Notes: generated by a model from the sequence alone, not told the origin. Positions 36,903 through 46,897 are shown, counted from the first letter of the stretch. The stretch is DNA of 64,000 nt from Rhizobium sullae (GCF_900169785.1 NZ_FWER01000001.1:63765-127764); one strand, 5' to 3'. Numbers and translations: made by a program.

Positions 36903-37994
36903 TCAGCCGCGCCCGCGTGCAATCCCGACGATATGCTGGTCCCATGCCACATCGCTGCGCGTTGCAAGGAATTTCCCGCCATAGGAAGAAACCGCAAATC
37001 CGTGCCGAGCGGGTGCGATGCCGGAAGCATCGGAGATCATGTCCTCGGCCAGTACCTTGCCGGAGCGGGCGTCGATCGTCACGGAGGCACCCTTCGGCGA
37101 GGTCACACCGACGAGGCCGTCCTTGCGGTTGACGGCGATGGCGCCGACGTAGTTGCCGAGCCGGCGGGTCGTTTTCTCCGGCAGGTCGATGAAGGTCAGC
37201 TCCTCGCCTTTGGCGAAGCGGCCGACGAGCGGTGGCAGGTCGTTGCGGTGGCCTTCGTACTGGCATGCGAACCACACGCTGCCACCGGCGTCGATATCAA
37301 CGTGACGGGTCGAGACCTGCGACCATTGCGGCGGCAGAACATGTTTTTCGACGAGCATGCCATTCGCCGCATCGATCAGCGTCAGTGACGGCTGCATGTT
37401 GCCGAGGTTGAGCTTCGTGCGACCGGAATCCGGATGGGTTTCGATGCCGCCATTGGCGACGACAAGCCAGCGGCCATCGTCGGAGACAGTCATATCGTGA
37501 GGGCCGACCCCATAGGTCTCGAACTCGCCGATGCGGGCGAAGCGGCTTGTCGCATCGTAAAGACCGATCATGCCGCGATTGCCGTCGAAATCGTTCTCGC
37601 TGGCGTAGAGAACGCGTCCGTCCGGCGAAAAGGCGCCGTGCCCGTAAAAGTGGCGACCTTCGGCGGAGGTGATGACGATCGGTTCGCCCTTATTCCAAGG
37701 GTCGAAGATCATTGCGTAGGTTCCGGGGCGACGGGCAAAGGCAACCGTCTTGCCTGTGGCCGGACTGAAGGCCATGCCATGGGCGCGAGCGGGGAGTGTT
37801 ACCTGATCGACGATTTCGCCACGCTCGGTCACGGTTGCGACAGCGAAGGAGCCGTCGGCGGCGCGGATGCCCGAGGCATAGACCGCATCGGCGCGCTCAA
37901 GTGCCAGCAGCGCGCGCGGCTGCAATGCGGCGAGAAAGCTCAGCCCCGCTGCCTTGACTAAACTGCGCCGGTCGATGGCAGCGCTCCGCCACAT
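36903..37994 (-). CDS. DUF1513 beta-propeller-like protein, Tat-exported
   Basis: A 363-residue periplasmic protein. A twin-arginine signal (AIDRRSLVKAAGLSFLAALQPRALLA) starts the chain. The body has repeated blade-like units such as ARAHGMAFSPATGKTVAFARRPG, YGHGAFSPDGRVLYASEND and GPHDMTVSDDGRWLVVANGG. DUF1513 proteins are found with imelysins and DUF1111 di-haem proteins, as here, four bases behind the second imelysin. They are thought to act in periplasmic iron handling; the activity is not established. Confidence 0.82.
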   Translation of the reverse strand: MWRSAAIDRRSLVKAAGLSFLAALQPRALLALERADAVYASGIRAADGSFAVATVTERGEIVDQVTLPARAHGMAFSPATGKTVAFARRPGTYAMIFDPWNKGEPIVITSAEGRHFYGHGAFSPDGRVLYASENDFDGNRGMIGLYDATSRFARIGEFETYGVGPHDMTVSDDGRWLVVANGGIETHPDSGRTKLNLGNMQPSLTLIDAANGMLVEKHVLPPQWSQVSTRHVDIDAGGSVWFACQYEGHRNDLPPLVGRFAKGEELTFIDLPEKTTRRLGNYVGAIAVNRKDGLVGVTSPKGASVTIDARSGKVLAEDMISDASGIAPARHGFAVSSYGGKFLATRSDVAWDQHIVGIARGRG

Positions 37995-37998
37995 CGGC

Positions 37999-39093
37999 TC
38001 AGTCCCCGTCGGAGAAGGAGAAGCCGGCGGAAAGGCCGATTGCGCCGCCATATTCGTCGCTTATGCGAGTGATCAGCGCGCGGCTTGTTGCCAGAAATGC
38101 GTCAAGCTTGGCTTTTTCCGCATCGCTGGTGGCCATGTCGATATCCGGATTGAGTTTCGGGACTGTGTCGAGCAGCGTTTTGAAGTTCGCCTCGATCGCA
38201 TCGGCGATGGGCTTCTTGTCGATAGGCAGGAGCTCCGCCATTCCAGCCTTCTGCCAGAGCGTGCGCAGTCCCTCGATGTTTGCCGTCATCGATTTCCAGG
38301 TGTTTTTCGAGCGCCAGTAGATAGCCATGCGCGGCCGCGGCGCGGTGTCCCGGCCTTTGTAGAACAGCTCCAGCCGCTGATCGCGGACGGTTTCGGCGCC
38401 GTGGACAAGAATTCCGAGAAGCGCGGTCGCCGCTTCCTTGTTATCCATGAAATCTTCGCTTTGGGGACCGGGACGTTTCCAGCTTGCCTGCACACCATCC
38501 GGCTTCTCCCAAGCCGCAACGACTTCGCCGGCCTCCCGCTGGATATTGCCCGCGACAGCCGCGCCGAATTGGCAGCGGAACCCGTTCTTTTGACCAACCA
38601 GCTGATCGGAGCCGTTGCCGTAAAGCACGTATTCCAGTGCCGTGAGACCCTGCAGGGCAACGCTTTTTCCGCCAATCGCATCGACTGTTGCATCCTTCGG
38701 GTCGGCCTTGGCGAGCAGCGCCTGCACCTGCCTGAGGCCCACGCCCTTGCGGTCAGGAAAGAAGAGGATGTGTTCGAAGAGGTTGTCGTGCATCACCGGG
38801 CCGGTCTGTACGATTTCGATGATCGACCAATAGCGGATCGCATCGTCGAAGGCAGATTTAGCCTTGTCCAGAGTCTGCTGGGTCCCGTTGTCACAGAGAT
38901 CCTTCATCGCCGTCGTCAGGCGTGCTGCAGACTGCTGCATATTGCGGTAGCCGGGCCGGATCACCTCATCGACGGCGCGCGCCATTACGGCCGGGACAGC
39001 CTCCTCGTTCAGCCCCGCCGGCGTCGACGCGGTCTGCGCAGTTACCGATGTCGCAAGCACGAGCGAAAGCAGGAGAGGTTGCCAAAGGCGCAT
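37999..39093 (-). CDS. Imelysin family protein, second copy
   Basis: A 364-residue periplasmic protein of the imelysin/EfeO-like fold, with signal peptide MRLWQPLLLSLVLATSVTAQ. Family landmarks are RPGYRNMQQSAARLTTAM, YWSIIEIVQTGPV, LQGLTALEYVLYG and the long C-terminal helices. The usual GxHxxE iron-site motif reads GLTALE, with the histidine replaced by threonine, unlike the first imelysin upstream. It shares one base with the stop of the DUF1111 gene (TAATG). It may bind a different ligand or play a structural part. Confidence 0.85.
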   Translation of the reverse strand: MRLWQPLLLSLVLATSVTAQTASTPAGLNEEAVPAVMARAVDEVIRPGYRNMQQSAARLTTAMKDLCDNGTQQTLDKAKSAFDDAIRYWSIIEIVQTGPVMHDNLFEHILFFPDRKGVGLRQVQALLAKADPKDATVDAIGGKSVALQGLTALEYVLYGNGSDQLVGQKNGFRCQFGAAVAGNIQREAGEVVAAWEKPDGVQASWKRPGPQSEDFMDNKEAATALLGILVHGAETVRDQRLELFYKGRDTAPRPRMAIYWRSKNTWKSMTANIEGLRTLWQKAGMAELLPIDKKPIADAIEANFKTLLDTVPKLNPDIDMATSDAEKAKLDAFLATSRALITRISDEYGGAIGLSAGFSFSDGD

Positions 39094-40631
39094 TACAGGG
39101 ACTCCAGGAATCTGATCAAGGCCTCTCTATCGTCATTCGGCAGAGAGGAGAATGCATCGCGGGCCTTTTCTGCTTCGCCGCCGTGCCAGAGGATCGCTTC
39201 GGTGAGATTTCTGGCGCGGCCGTCGTGAAGGAAAAAGCTGTGCCCGCTGACAGTCCGGGTCAGTCCTATACCCCATAGCGGCGGCGTGCGCCATTCACGT
39301 CCGCTTGCGCGGCCAACTTGCTGGCCATCAGCAAGGCCCTCACCCATGTCATGCAGCAGGAAATCCGAATACGGCCAGATAAGCTGAAAAGACTGAGCCT
39401 TTTCGGCCGCATCCCGACGGGTGACGAATTTGGGCACGTGGCAAGATATGCAGCCGGACCGATAGAAAAGTTCCTTGCCCCGCAGCGTCTCCGGGAAGCT
39501 TGCCTTTCGCCGCGCTGGCACGGCGAGGTTAGCGGAATAGAAGGTCACGAGATTGAGGATAGGCCCGGGTGCCTCTTCATTGCCGAGGCGCTTTTGAATA
39601 CCGGTCGGCATTTTTTGGCATTTCATCTCGGCCTGCGTGCAATCACCGTGCGCATCCGGCCGGTCGGGCGTCGATATGCCGATGTCGCTCAAGAAAGCAG
39701 CAGCGCTCTGGTCGCGCACTGTCGCATTCTGCGCCTTCCAGCCGAAGCGGCCAAGGGTGGCTGCGCCGATGCGAGAATCTCGAACAATGGCAGCCTTGCC
39801 CGAAATGCCGTCGCTATTCTTGTCGTCCGGATCGGCATGCGCAAGGATATCGGCTGTCGGAATGGCTTCAATGAGGCCCAGCCCGATCATCGCCGGGGCA
39901 ACACGCGGCGATATCGTCGTTGCCGGGTGGAGCGGGCCGTAAGCTAGATCCTTGATTTCGTAGGTCGGCGCGCGCAGTGAGACTGTTTCTCCACCGGCAA
40001 GCGTAACGGTCTTTGGCGTATAGCGGATTACCATCTTGCCTTCGGCGGCGAGACCGGGCACGGCAAGGTCCTGCAGCTGATGGCCATAAGCGGGGTCGGG
40101 GAAATTGACGGCGTTAGCATTTGCGATCGCCTCTCTTTCTTCCAGTGTCGCCGCTGCTCGTGCAAGGCGAAGGAACATCGAAGTGGCGCTGACGCCGCCT
40201 TCAGGTGGCTTGCCGCGCCCGTCGTTCACGTGGCAGCTCATGCACGAGCGCGCATTGAAGAGCGGCCCGAGTCCGTCCGATGCCTGTGTCGAGGATGGTG
40301 CGGAAACCCAGAGCTTCTTGAAGAGTGCGTTGCCGAGATTGAAGTTCTGCTCTTGCTCGAAGGAGATGTTCGCCGAGATATGCGAGAAGGAATCCTGTGT
40401 AACCGGATCAATCGATGTGGCGGCACCCGCCTGCATCGCTTCATATGGCTCGGCCTTGGAAAAATCACTCGCCGGGCGCGTCACGGCCTCGGCGCGCTTC
40501 AAATCGGCATCGGAGAGGTCTGTCCGTTTCGCCGGAAGATCGAAGTTGGCGGCAATGGCCGCTGAAAGGCCGGCAAGCGTGGCGCAGAAGGCTGCGCTGA
40601 AGTATAGGCGGCGAGCCGGATTATGCGGCAT
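39093..40631 (-). CDS. DUF1111 di-haem c-type oxidoreductase-like protein
   Basis: A 512-residue periplasmic protein with a signal peptide (YFSAAFCATLAGLSAAIAA) and two c-type haem motifs, CMSCH (130-134) and CISCH (394-398). Other family blocks are GLGPLFNARSC, TLGRFGWKAQNATVRDQSA and HDGRARNLTEAILWHGGEA. The architecture resembles di-haem peroxidases of the MauG group. Between two imelysins it is placed to oxidise or reduce iron or an iron chelate in the periplasm; this is inference from context. It follows the first imelysin after 47 bases. Confidence 0.88.
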   Translation of the reverse strand: MPHNPARRLYFSAAFCATLAGLSAAIAANFDLPAKRTDLSDADLKRAEAVTRPASDFSKAEPYEAMQAGAATSIDPVTQDSFSHISANISFEQEQNFNLGNALFKKLWVSAPSSTQASDGLGPLFNARSCMSCHVNDGRGKPPEGGVSATSMFLRLARAAATLEEREAIANANAVNFPDPAYGHQLQDLAVPGLAAEGKMVIRYTPKTVTLAGGETVSLRAPTYEIKDLAYGPLHPATTISPRVAPAMIGLGLIEAIPTADILAHADPDDKNSDGISGKAAIVRDSRIGAATLGRFGWKAQNATVRDQSAAAFLSDIGISTPDRPDAHGDCTQAEMKCQKMPTGIQKRLGNEEAPGPILNLVTFYSANLAVPARRKASFPETLRGKELFYRSGCISCHVPKFVTRRDAAEKAQSFQLIWPYSDFLLHDMGEGLADGQQVGRASGREWRTPPLWGIGLTRTVSGHSFFLHDGRARNLTEAILWHGGEAEKARDAFSSLPNDDREALIRFLESL

Positions 40632-40678
40632 TTTCGGGGTTCGGGCCGCTTCGGTTCGGAAGCGACCCGCCTTTTTGC

Positions 40679-41953
40679 TTATTGGAAGACAGCGTTAGGA
40701 TTATCCAGGCTGTCGGAACCTTCAAGCTGAACCGTACCCAGATCGAGTGCGGCAATAACGCGTTGGATCGACTTGGTCTGGTCGATGAGGCCGTCGATGG
40801 CGGCCTGAACGGCGGCGTTGCCATCCTTGTTGCCTTCGGCGATCATCTGGTCGTATTTCTCGACCGTCTCGCCGCGCTTTGCCATGGCGTTCATCGCATC
40901 AAGCGTCGTCTTCAGCTTTCCCGCCACCTCGGCATCAAGCGCCTTGTCCTTGGCGACAACGAGATCGTGCAGTGATGCGCCGGTCAGTTTCGTTCCGTCG
41001 ACGCGGGTGTAATCCCCGGTGTAAGCGGCGGCGATGCCGACCGCATCGTTAAGGTGCGAGTTATAGGTGTTGTCAGAGAAGCAATCATGCTCCTCTTCCG
41101 GATCGTGCAGCAAAAGGCCAAGCTTCATGCGCTCGCCGGCGAGTTCGCCGTAGGAAAGTGAGCCCATGCCGGTCAGGATCGCGACGAGGCCGGCCTTCGG
41201 ATCAGCTTCGACGTTCTTCGTCGCAGCACCGTCAGCCGTCCAATTGTCGGTCATTTCCTGCAGGTCGGAGACGAGCAGCGTGGAGGCCGACTTCAAATAC
41301 TCGGCACGCCGGTCGCAATTGCCATGCGTGCAATTCTTGAGGTCGTAGTCCGTTGCCGGGCGGTCGCCCGACCCAGGACCCGTACCGTTCAGGTCCTGGC
41401 CCCAGAGCAGGAATTCAATAGCATGGTAGCCGGTCGCGACATTGGCTTCGACACCGCCTGCTTCCTGCAACGTGCCGGACAGGAACTCCGGCGTCAGCTT
41501 TGAAGCGTCGACATCCTTGCCGTCGATCTTGATCGTCTTGTTGGCGATGACGTTTGCGACAAAGAGTGCGTTTTCGTCGCTCTCCGTGCCGTAGGACGCA
41601 TCGACGTAATCGATCAGACCCTCATCGAGCGGCCAGGCGTTGACCTTGCCTTCCCAGTCATCGACGATCGCATTGCCGAAGCGGTAGACTTCCGTCTGCT
41701 GATAGGGAACACGGGCCGCAAGCCACGCATCCTTGGCGGCCTTCAGCGTCTCGTCGTTCGGCGCCTTCAGGAAGGCATCGATCGCCTTATCGAGCGCCTT
41801 CGCGGTGATCAGCGAATCTTCGTACTTGGCATGGGCCACTTCGGCATAATGCTTCACGACGGCGGCAGCGTCGGTGTCTGCGAGGGCCGCGGCGGGAAAT
41901 AGAGGGGCTACCGCCAGCGCCAATGCTGCGCAGAAATTCTTGTTGAGCTTCAT
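40679..41953 (-). CDS. Imelysin family iron-regulated protein (IrpA/ICMP-like)
   Basis: A 424-residue periplasmic protein with a signal peptide (KNFCAALALAVAPLFPAAALA). It has the conserved GYHAIEFLLWGQD containing the GxHxxE motif (Gly175, His177, Glu180), and KLGLLLHDPEEEHDCFSDNTYNSH toward the C-terminus. Imelysins are iron-regulated and take part in uptake of iron or haem. It heads a four-gene operon with DUF1111, a second imelysin and DUF1513. A site resembling the Irr box lies 81 bases upstream. The ATG at 41953 directly precedes the signal peptide. Confidence 0.88.
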   Translation of the reverse strand: MKLNKNFCAALALAVAPLFPAAALADTDAAAVVKHYAEVAHAKYEDSLITAKALDKAIDAFLKAPNDETLKAAKDAWLAARVPYQQTEVYRFGNAIVDDWEGKVNAWPLDEGLIDYVDASYGTESDENALFVANVIANKTIKIDGKDVDASKLTPEFLSGTLQEAGGVEANVATGYHAIEFLLWGQDLNGTGPGSGDRPATDYDLKNCTHGNCDRRAEYLKSASTLLVSDLQEMTDNWTADGAATKNVEADPKAGLVAILTGMGSLSYGELAGERMKLGLLLHDPEEEHDCFSDNTYNSHLNDAVGIAAAYTGDYTRVDGTKLTGASLHDLVVAKDKALDAEVAGKLKTTLDAMNAMAKRGETVEKYDQMIAEGNKDGNAAVQAAIDGLIDQTKSIQRVIAALDLGTVQLEGSDSLDNPNAVFQ

Positions 41954-42033
41954 GATCCTCTCCTGTGACGGATATCCGTCTGAAATCACCCAAATCTCTT
42001 CGCGCAAAAGAAAACCAGTGTCAAACACTCTAG

Positions 42034-42050
42034 TTTGGAATGATTTTAAG
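42034..42050. promoter_or_regulatory. Candidate iron control element (Irr box)
   Basis: TTTGGAATGATTTTAAG matches 15 of 17 positions of the Irr-bound ICE pattern TTTRGAAYNRTTCYAAA. It lies between the imelysin operon and the divergent HPP gene. Irr is the haem-responsive iron regulator of rhizobia, so the operon is probably controlled by iron status. Confidence 0.5.
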
Positions 42051-42158
42051 GATGGAATTTGTCTGAAAGCGCGTGATTAGAAAGGACTTTGCTTGGAAAA
42101 AGGCAGAAGGTTGATCTATTAGTGTGCAATTGCTCAATTTCTGATCTGGATCCCCCGC

Positions 42159-42671
42159 GTGCGCCATCACATCAGGCATTTCATCCATCGTCACGAACAA
42201 AAAGGCGAGACTCATCACCATCTGAAATCCGGCATAGGCGCGATGGTGGGTATGCTTTCCGTTGGAGCGTTGACGATCGAGACGGGCATTCCGCTGCTGA
42301 TTGCACCCTTCGGCGCAAGTGCTGTCCTGCTTTTCGGCCAGCCGCAGAGCCCCCTTGCTCAACCGGCAAACGTCATCGGCGGCTATCTGCTGGCGGCGCT
42401 GATTGCTGGTCTGGCCGCCTTCTTCTTTCCGGGCATCTGGTGGGCTGGGGCAGTCGCGGTCGGTCTTGCGATTGCCGGCATGCTGCTGTTGCGGATCACG
42501 CATCCACCGGCGGGTGCGGTGCCGCTTGTGGCGTTCGGCTCGCATCTCGGTGGACTGACGCTCTTTACCGTCGTTTTCCTGGGCGGCGTCCTGCTGGTGG
42601 CGATTGCCGTCGTGCACCACTTTATCCCACCGCGCCTTCAATATCCGCTGCGTGCGCCGGAGGCGCCTTAA
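42159..42671 (+). CDS. HPP family membrane protein
   Basis: A 170-residue inner-membrane protein with four membrane segments after a histidine-rich start (RHHIRHFIHRHEQKGETHHH). The defining motif ITHPPAGAVPLVAF is at about residue 113, and PFGASAVLLFGQPQSPLAQP forms the first conserved loop. HPP proteins are proposed nitrite or small-anion transporters in plants and cyanobacteria; here the role is open. Start is a GTG at 42159. The gene end overlaps the rsmB end by four bases, tail to tail. Confidence 0.8.
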   Translation: MRHHIRHFIHRHEQKGETHHHLKSGIGAMVGMLSVGALTIETGIPLLIAPFGASAVLLFGQPQSPLAQPANVIGGYLLAALIAGLAAFFFPGIWWAGAVAVGLAIAGMLLLRITHPPAGAVPLVAFGSHLGGLTLFTVVFLGGVLLVAIAVVHHFIPPRLQYPLRAPEAP

Positions 42672-43957
42672 GCTTTCCGCTGCATCCGGCAGAAGAAAAA
42701 GCCGTCCGTATCAGTCGATGCCGGTGTCAGCGTAACCGTTTCACCGTCTGACGAACGCGGGCGCGGTGCATCCTTGCCGAACAGATCGTTCCAGGCAGGC
42801 AGGGCGCTTGCGATCGCGAATTCCGGATTTTCCGTGGTGAAGCGACGGACCTGCGCCTCATTCTCCTGCGGCAACACGGAACAGGTGACGTAAATCAATT
42901 CACCGCCGGGGCGAACGAAGGCGCTTGCCTGTTTCAGCGCATCCTGCTGCTGGCTGGTGCGTTCATCGAGATTTTTCGCCGTCAGCCGCCATTTGGTATC
43001 CGGGCGGCGGCGCCAGGTGCCGGTGCCGGTGCAGGGTGCATCGACCAGCACCTTGTCGCAGCGAGCGCGCAGGCTCGAAAGCGCCTTCGCATCGTCGTGC
43101 ACTTGAACATTGCGCGTACCGGCGCGCCTCAGACGCTCGATGATCGGCGCGAGGCGTTTGCGGTCGGCGTCATAAGCATGGATCTGGCCTTTGTTGTGCA
43201 TCGCTGCCGCCATGGCCAGGGTCTTGCCGCCACCTCCGGCGCAATAGTCGAGCACCTGCTCGCCATCTTTCGGCAGCACCAGATCGGCAACGATCTGCGA
43301 TCCCTCATCTTGAACTTCGAACCAGCCTTTTTGAAAGGAAAGCTCAGCCGTGACATTCGGAAGCCGCGAGGCGCCTTCACCGGCAGGAATCCGGATGCCG
43401 TACCGCGCGATCTTCGCTTCATGCGCGCCGGCTCTTTCAAGCGCCTTGACCGCCTTTTCGCGGCTGGCCTTCAGGATGTTGGCTCGCAGGTCGAGCGTCG
43501 GGCGGGAGGCGAGTGCTTGCGCTTCGGCAAGCCAGCTGTCGCCGAATGCCATCTCGAAGGAGCTTTGTACCCACTCGGGAATATCAGCCTGGGCATGGGG
43601 AGGCGCGGAGGAAAGAGCCCGGCTCTGGAAGGCTGCGAGCGCTGCATCGGGCAGAGAAGGCGGCGCGAACTTGTCGTCGGAAAGTTCGGCGGCAAGCGCT
43701 TCCGGCGTGAACCGCCATTGACGGAACATGACGGCATAGGCAATCGCCAGCGGGCTGTCATCATCCATCAGAAACGAATGCGAAAGCCGCATGCGCAAAG
43801 CATCATAAACGATGTTGCCGATTGCGGCGCGATCGCCGGACCCTGCGAAGCGATGCGCGAGGCCCCAGTCCTTCAGCGCGTCGGCGACAGGTCTTTTGCG
43901 CTGATCGATATCAGCAAGAACCGAAATCGCCCCCTCGAGGCGGCCGCCCAAACGCAT
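42668..43957 (-). CDS. rsmB: RsmB-type 16S rRNA m5C methyltransferase
   Basis: A 429-residue RNA methyltransferase with an N-terminal NusB-like helical part (GRLEGAISVLADIDQRKRPVADALKDW) and a C-terminal SAM domain. SAM motif I is VLDYCAGGGGKTLAMAAAM, motif IV is VDAPCTGTGTWRRRPD, and the catalytic cysteine is in YVTCSVLPQENEAQV. It methylates a cytosine of small-subunit rRNA, position 967 in E. coli; other members of the Rsm/NOP2 family cannot be fully excluded. The start is an ATG at 43957. Confidence 0.82.
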   Translation of the reverse strand: MRLGGRLEGAISVLADIDQRKRPVADALKDWGLAHRFAGSGDRAAIGNIVYDALRMRLSHSFLMDDDSPLAIAYAVMFRQWRFTPEALAAELSDDKFAPPSLPDAALAAFQSRALSSAPPHAQADIPEWVQSSFEMAFGDSWLAEAQALASRPTLDLRANILKASREKAVKALERAGAHEAKIARYGIRIPAGEGASRLPNVTAELSFQKGWFEVQDEGSQIVADLVLPKDGEQVLDYCAGGGGKTLAMAAAMHNKGQIHAYDADRKRLAPIIERLRRAGTRNVQVHDDAKALSSLRARCDKVLVDAPCTGTGTWRRRPDTKWRLTAKNLDERTSQQQDALKQASAFVRPGGELIYVTCSVLPQENEAQVRRFTTENPEFAIASALPAWNDLFGKDAPRPRSSDGETVTLTPASTDTDGFFFCRMQRKA

Positions 43958-44100
43958 TCACAAAACTCCTGTTGCCACGAACATGTAAACGATCCGCGGG
44001 AAGCGTGACTGACGCTGCGGATAATTTCACAAGTCTCAACCGCGTGGTAACCGCGATTGACGGCAAGAGCAAGCGCCGTCGGGCGCTGGTAGCGGACGCC

Positions 44101-44469
44101 TTAGCTGGCGGCGACGACTTCGTAGCAGACCTTGGCAGTACCGGAGCGGACCATACCGATGTTCTGTGCGGCGGCGCGCGAAAGGTCGAGAACACGGCCG
44201 CGGATGAACGGGCCACGGTCATTGACGCGAACGATGACGCTACGGCCATTGTTGCGGTTGGTGACTCTAAGCTTGGTGCCGAACCGAAGCGAACGGTGAG
44301 CGGCAGTCAAAACGGCAGGATTCATACGTTCGCCGGAAGCTGTTTTGGAATGCAGTGCGTACCACGAAGCGCCGCCACATCCGGCTGCAGCAAATCCTTC
44401 GGCAGGAAGGATGAAAGAACTAGCTGCAATAGCTGCGACAATGACTATAGAACGGCTGATATTCTTCAA
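44101..44469 (-). CDS. RlpA-like septal ring/lytic transglycosylase domain protein
   Basis: A 122-residue secreted double-psi beta-barrel protein. A signal peptide ([23 protein letters not shown]) precedes [72 protein letters not shown], the complete RlpA core with its conserved Asp. Unlike E. coli RlpA it has no lipobox and no SPOR domain, so it is a short soluble form. RlpA proteins cut glycan strands lacking peptides or assist septation. Confidence 0.85.
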   Translation of the reverse strand: MKNISRSIVIVAAIAASSFILPAEGFAAAGCGGASWYALHSKTASGERMNPAVLTAAHRSLRFGTKLRVTNRNNGRSVIVRVNDRGPFIRGRVLDLSRAAAQNIGMVRSGTAKVCYEVVAAS

Positions 44470-44867
44470 AACGGATTACCCCTCAACTATTGAATTGCGC
44501 CTTTACGGGCGGCGGGGCTTAAATCCGGCGAAAAGTGGCAAAAAAGTGCCGCCGATTATCACGGAATGTTACAAGCTGTAACACTTGTGAGTCCGGTGGA
44601 ATTCGAGTGGAAAAAGTTCGACTGCCGGAAAAGTGGAAAAAAGATAAGAGAATCAGGTAAAATTAGAACAAATTTTTCTGCCGCAACGCGTCGTGACGCT
44701 TTGTTAAAAAAGTAACAAAAATAATTTTCCGATCCCGCCACAATTGACGCCTCATTTGCGCAAATTTAGAGGCCATTAACCATAATACGAGCGAAAATCA
44801 GATCGCAAAAATTCCGAAGTAGGAATTTTCTACTCATTTCGAATGGTGCTGGGATCGCGTGTTCGGG
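44470..44867. other. AT-rich intergenic stretch with a TGTTACA/TGTAACA dyad
   Basis: No gene is apparent. TGTTACA (44567-44573) faces TGTAACA (44577-44583) with a three-base spacer, about 100 bases upstream of the rlpA start. The stretch from 44620 to 44820 is markedly AT-rich and may carry the rlpA promoter. Confidence 0.4.
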
Positions 44868-45740
44868 TTAACCGCGCCACCGTCCGCTCTGCCACAATTG
44901 TGCAAGCGACATCGGGTAATTCGGGAAGGAAAAGGTGTAGCCCGCGGCTTTCAATTTGGCATTCGAAACGCGCTTATTTTCGCCGTAGAAGGAGCGTGCC
45001 ATCGGCGTCAGCTCGGCGGTTTCGAAGGGCTGTTCCGGAGGTGGCTCAACACCCATCAGCCGCGCTGCTTCGACGATGACATCCTGGGGCGGGCCAGGCA
45101 GGTCATCCGTCACATTATATATGCCACCAAGGGACCGGTCCGCGAGGTAGCGCGCCGACGCGCCGATATCCTCAACGCGGATGCGATTGAAAACCTGATC
45201 CTTCTTGATCAGGCGCCGGGCCGTGCCTCGGTCGAGATTGATGAACGCATTGCGGCCCGGGCCGTAGATGCCCGACAGCCGCAGTACGGCAGCCGGAATA
45301 CCGAGCTCCCTGCCAAGCGCCAGCCACGCATCCTCCGCCTCGAGCCTTTCCTTCGATCGCCCGGAAACAGGGACGCAGACCGTCTCTTCGCTGACCCACG
45401 CACCCTTGTGGTCGCCGTAAACGCCAACAGTGGAAAGATAGCCGATCCACTGCAGCGCCGGCATCATCTTGCCGAGCTCGCCGCCTGCGAGATTGATCAG
45501 CGGGTCCCCGGCTTCCCGCGGAGCGATCGACTGGACAAGGTGTGTGACGCTTCGCATGGCCTCAAGCAAGGCGTCGCTGATGATCTCGCCGTCGAAAATG
45601 AAGGCTTCGATCCCTTGGCTGCGGAGCAGGTCAGCCTTGTCAGCCGATCGGGTTGTGCCGGAAATGCGGACGCTTGCGGCCGAGAAAGCCTTGGCAATCG
45701 CCGTGCCGGAATAGCCACAGCCGAAAATCATCACATGCAT
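44868..45740 (-). CDS. NAD(P)-dependent epimerase-like protein (YeeZ type)
   Basis: A 290-residue extended-SDR-like protein. It starts [19 protein letters not shown] with the GxGxxG loop; later parts are GYLSTVGVYGDHKGAWVSEE, LRLSGIYGPGRNAF and RIRVEDIGASARYLAD. YeeZ-type proteins have the epimerase fold but often lack the full catalytic triad, and their role is unclear. The ATG at 45740 shares one base with the stop of queG (TGATG), so it is co-translated with it. Confidence 0.8.
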   Translation of the reverse strand: MHVMIFGCGYSGTAIAKAFSAASVRISGTTRSADKADLLRSQGIEAFIFDGEIISDALLEAMRSVTHLVQSIAPREAGDPLINLAGGELGKMMPALQWIGYLSTVGVYGDHKGAWVSEETVCVPVSGRSKERLEAEDAWLALGRELGIPAAVLRLSGIYGPGRNAFINLDRGTARRLIKKDQVFNRIRVEDIGASARYLADRSLGGIYNVTDDLPGPPQDVIVEAARLMGVEPPPEQPFETAELTPMARSFYGENKRVSNAKLKAAGYTFSFPNYPMSLAQLWQSGRWRG

Positions 45741-46897
45741 CACACCACTCCCGCCAATTGCCATTCCGCACGCACGTCAGCGTCCGACTCATCCGGCCTT
45801 TGTGCCGCAAAGGCGGCGAATTCGCCAGGCTCCATCAATCGCGAAAGCGCCCAGATTGCCATGGCGCGAACAACTGGAGACGCATCGGCCGCCAACCGCC
45901 GGCATTGACCGATAAGGCCGCGATCGCCGGAATTTCCGGCGGCGATCAGCACGTTGCGGATAAAGCGGTTCCTGCCGATGCGCTTGACCGGAGAGCCACT
46001 GAAGAAGATCCGGAAAGCCGCGTCATCCAGCGTCAGAAGAAAGGCGATCGACGGCTCTTTCAGGTCTTTGCGCGCCTGCAGCTTCATTTCGGATGCCGAG
46101 GCAGCAAACTTGTTCCATGGACAAGCGGCAAGACAGTCGTCGCAACCATAGATACGATTGCCGATCAGCGGCCGGAATTCGGGATCGATCGGGCCTTTGT
46201 GCTCGATCGTCAGGTACGAGATGCAGCGCCGCGCGTCGATCTGATACGGCGCTGGGAACGCATTGGTCGGACAGGCATCGAGACAAGCGCGGCAGGAGCC
46301 GCAATGATCGATCTCAGCGCCATCTACATTGAGATCGGCTGTCGTGAACATCGAGCCGAGGAAGAGCCATGAACCATGGCTGCGGCTGACCAGATTGGTA
46401 TGCTTGCCCTGCCAGCCGAGACCTGCTGCGGCGGCGAGCGGCTTTTCCATCACAGGTGCCGTGTCGACAAAGACTTTGACGTCGACGCCTGCCCGTGCCG
46501 CAAAGCGGGTCGCGATCTCCTTGAGCCGTCCCTTGATGACGTCGTGATAGTCGCGATTGCGTGCATAGACGGAGATTGCCGCCTTGTCCGGCTTTTCAAG
46601 AATCTGGCGCGGGTCTTCCTCGGGGCCGTAATTGAGGCCGAAGACAACGATGGACTTCACATCGCTCCAGAGCGTGCGAGGATCGCCACGGCGATCGCGC
46701 GTTTCCGCCATCCATTCCATCGTGCCGTGACGTCCGGCATCGATGAATTCGCCAAGCCGTTCCTTCGCTTCGGGTATCGAATCGGGCCGCGTGATGCGAC
46801 AGAGATCAAAGCCGAGTGCTGCCGCCTCGGCATGAACAAAGGCGGTCAAATTGTCGCGGCGCTTGCGTTCCTTATCGTCTGTCATCCGTTCGGGCAT
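45740..46897 (-). CDS. queG: tRNA epoxyqueuosine(34) reductase
   Basis: A 385-residue cobalamin- and iron-sulfur-dependent enzyme performing the last step of queuosine synthesis in tRNA. Two [4Fe-4S] motifs are clear: [16 protein letters not shown] and [10 protein letters not shown]. The cobalamin-domain block [17 protein letters not shown] and the [20 protein letters not shown] segment are conserved, and the C-terminus has HEAT-like repeats ([15 protein letters not shown]). Length matches the alphaproteobacterial form. Confidence 0.95.
   Translation of the reverse strand: MPERMTDDKERKRRDNLTAFVHAEAAALGFDLCRITRPDSIPEAKERLGEFIDAGRHGTMEWMAETRDRRGDPRTLWSDVKSIVVFGLNYGPEEDPRQILEKPDKAAISVYARNRDYHDVIKGRLKEIATRFAARAGVDVKVFVDTAPVMEKPLAAAAGLGWQGKHTNLVSRSHGSWLFLGSMFTTADLNVDGAEIDHCGSCRACLDACPTNAFPAPYQIDARRCISYLTIEHKGPIDPEFRPLIGNRIYGCDDCLAACPWNKFAASASEMKLQARKDLKEPSIAFLLTLDDAAFRIFFSGSPVKRIGRNRFIRNVLIAAGNSGDRGLIGQCRRLAADASPVVRAMAIWALSRLMEPGEFAAFAAQRPDESDADVRAEWQLAGVV

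Noticed and set aside
37954..39228. 424-residue plus-strand open frame
   Set aside because: Antisense to the imelysin and neighbouring genes, all of which have clear motifs and signal peptides.
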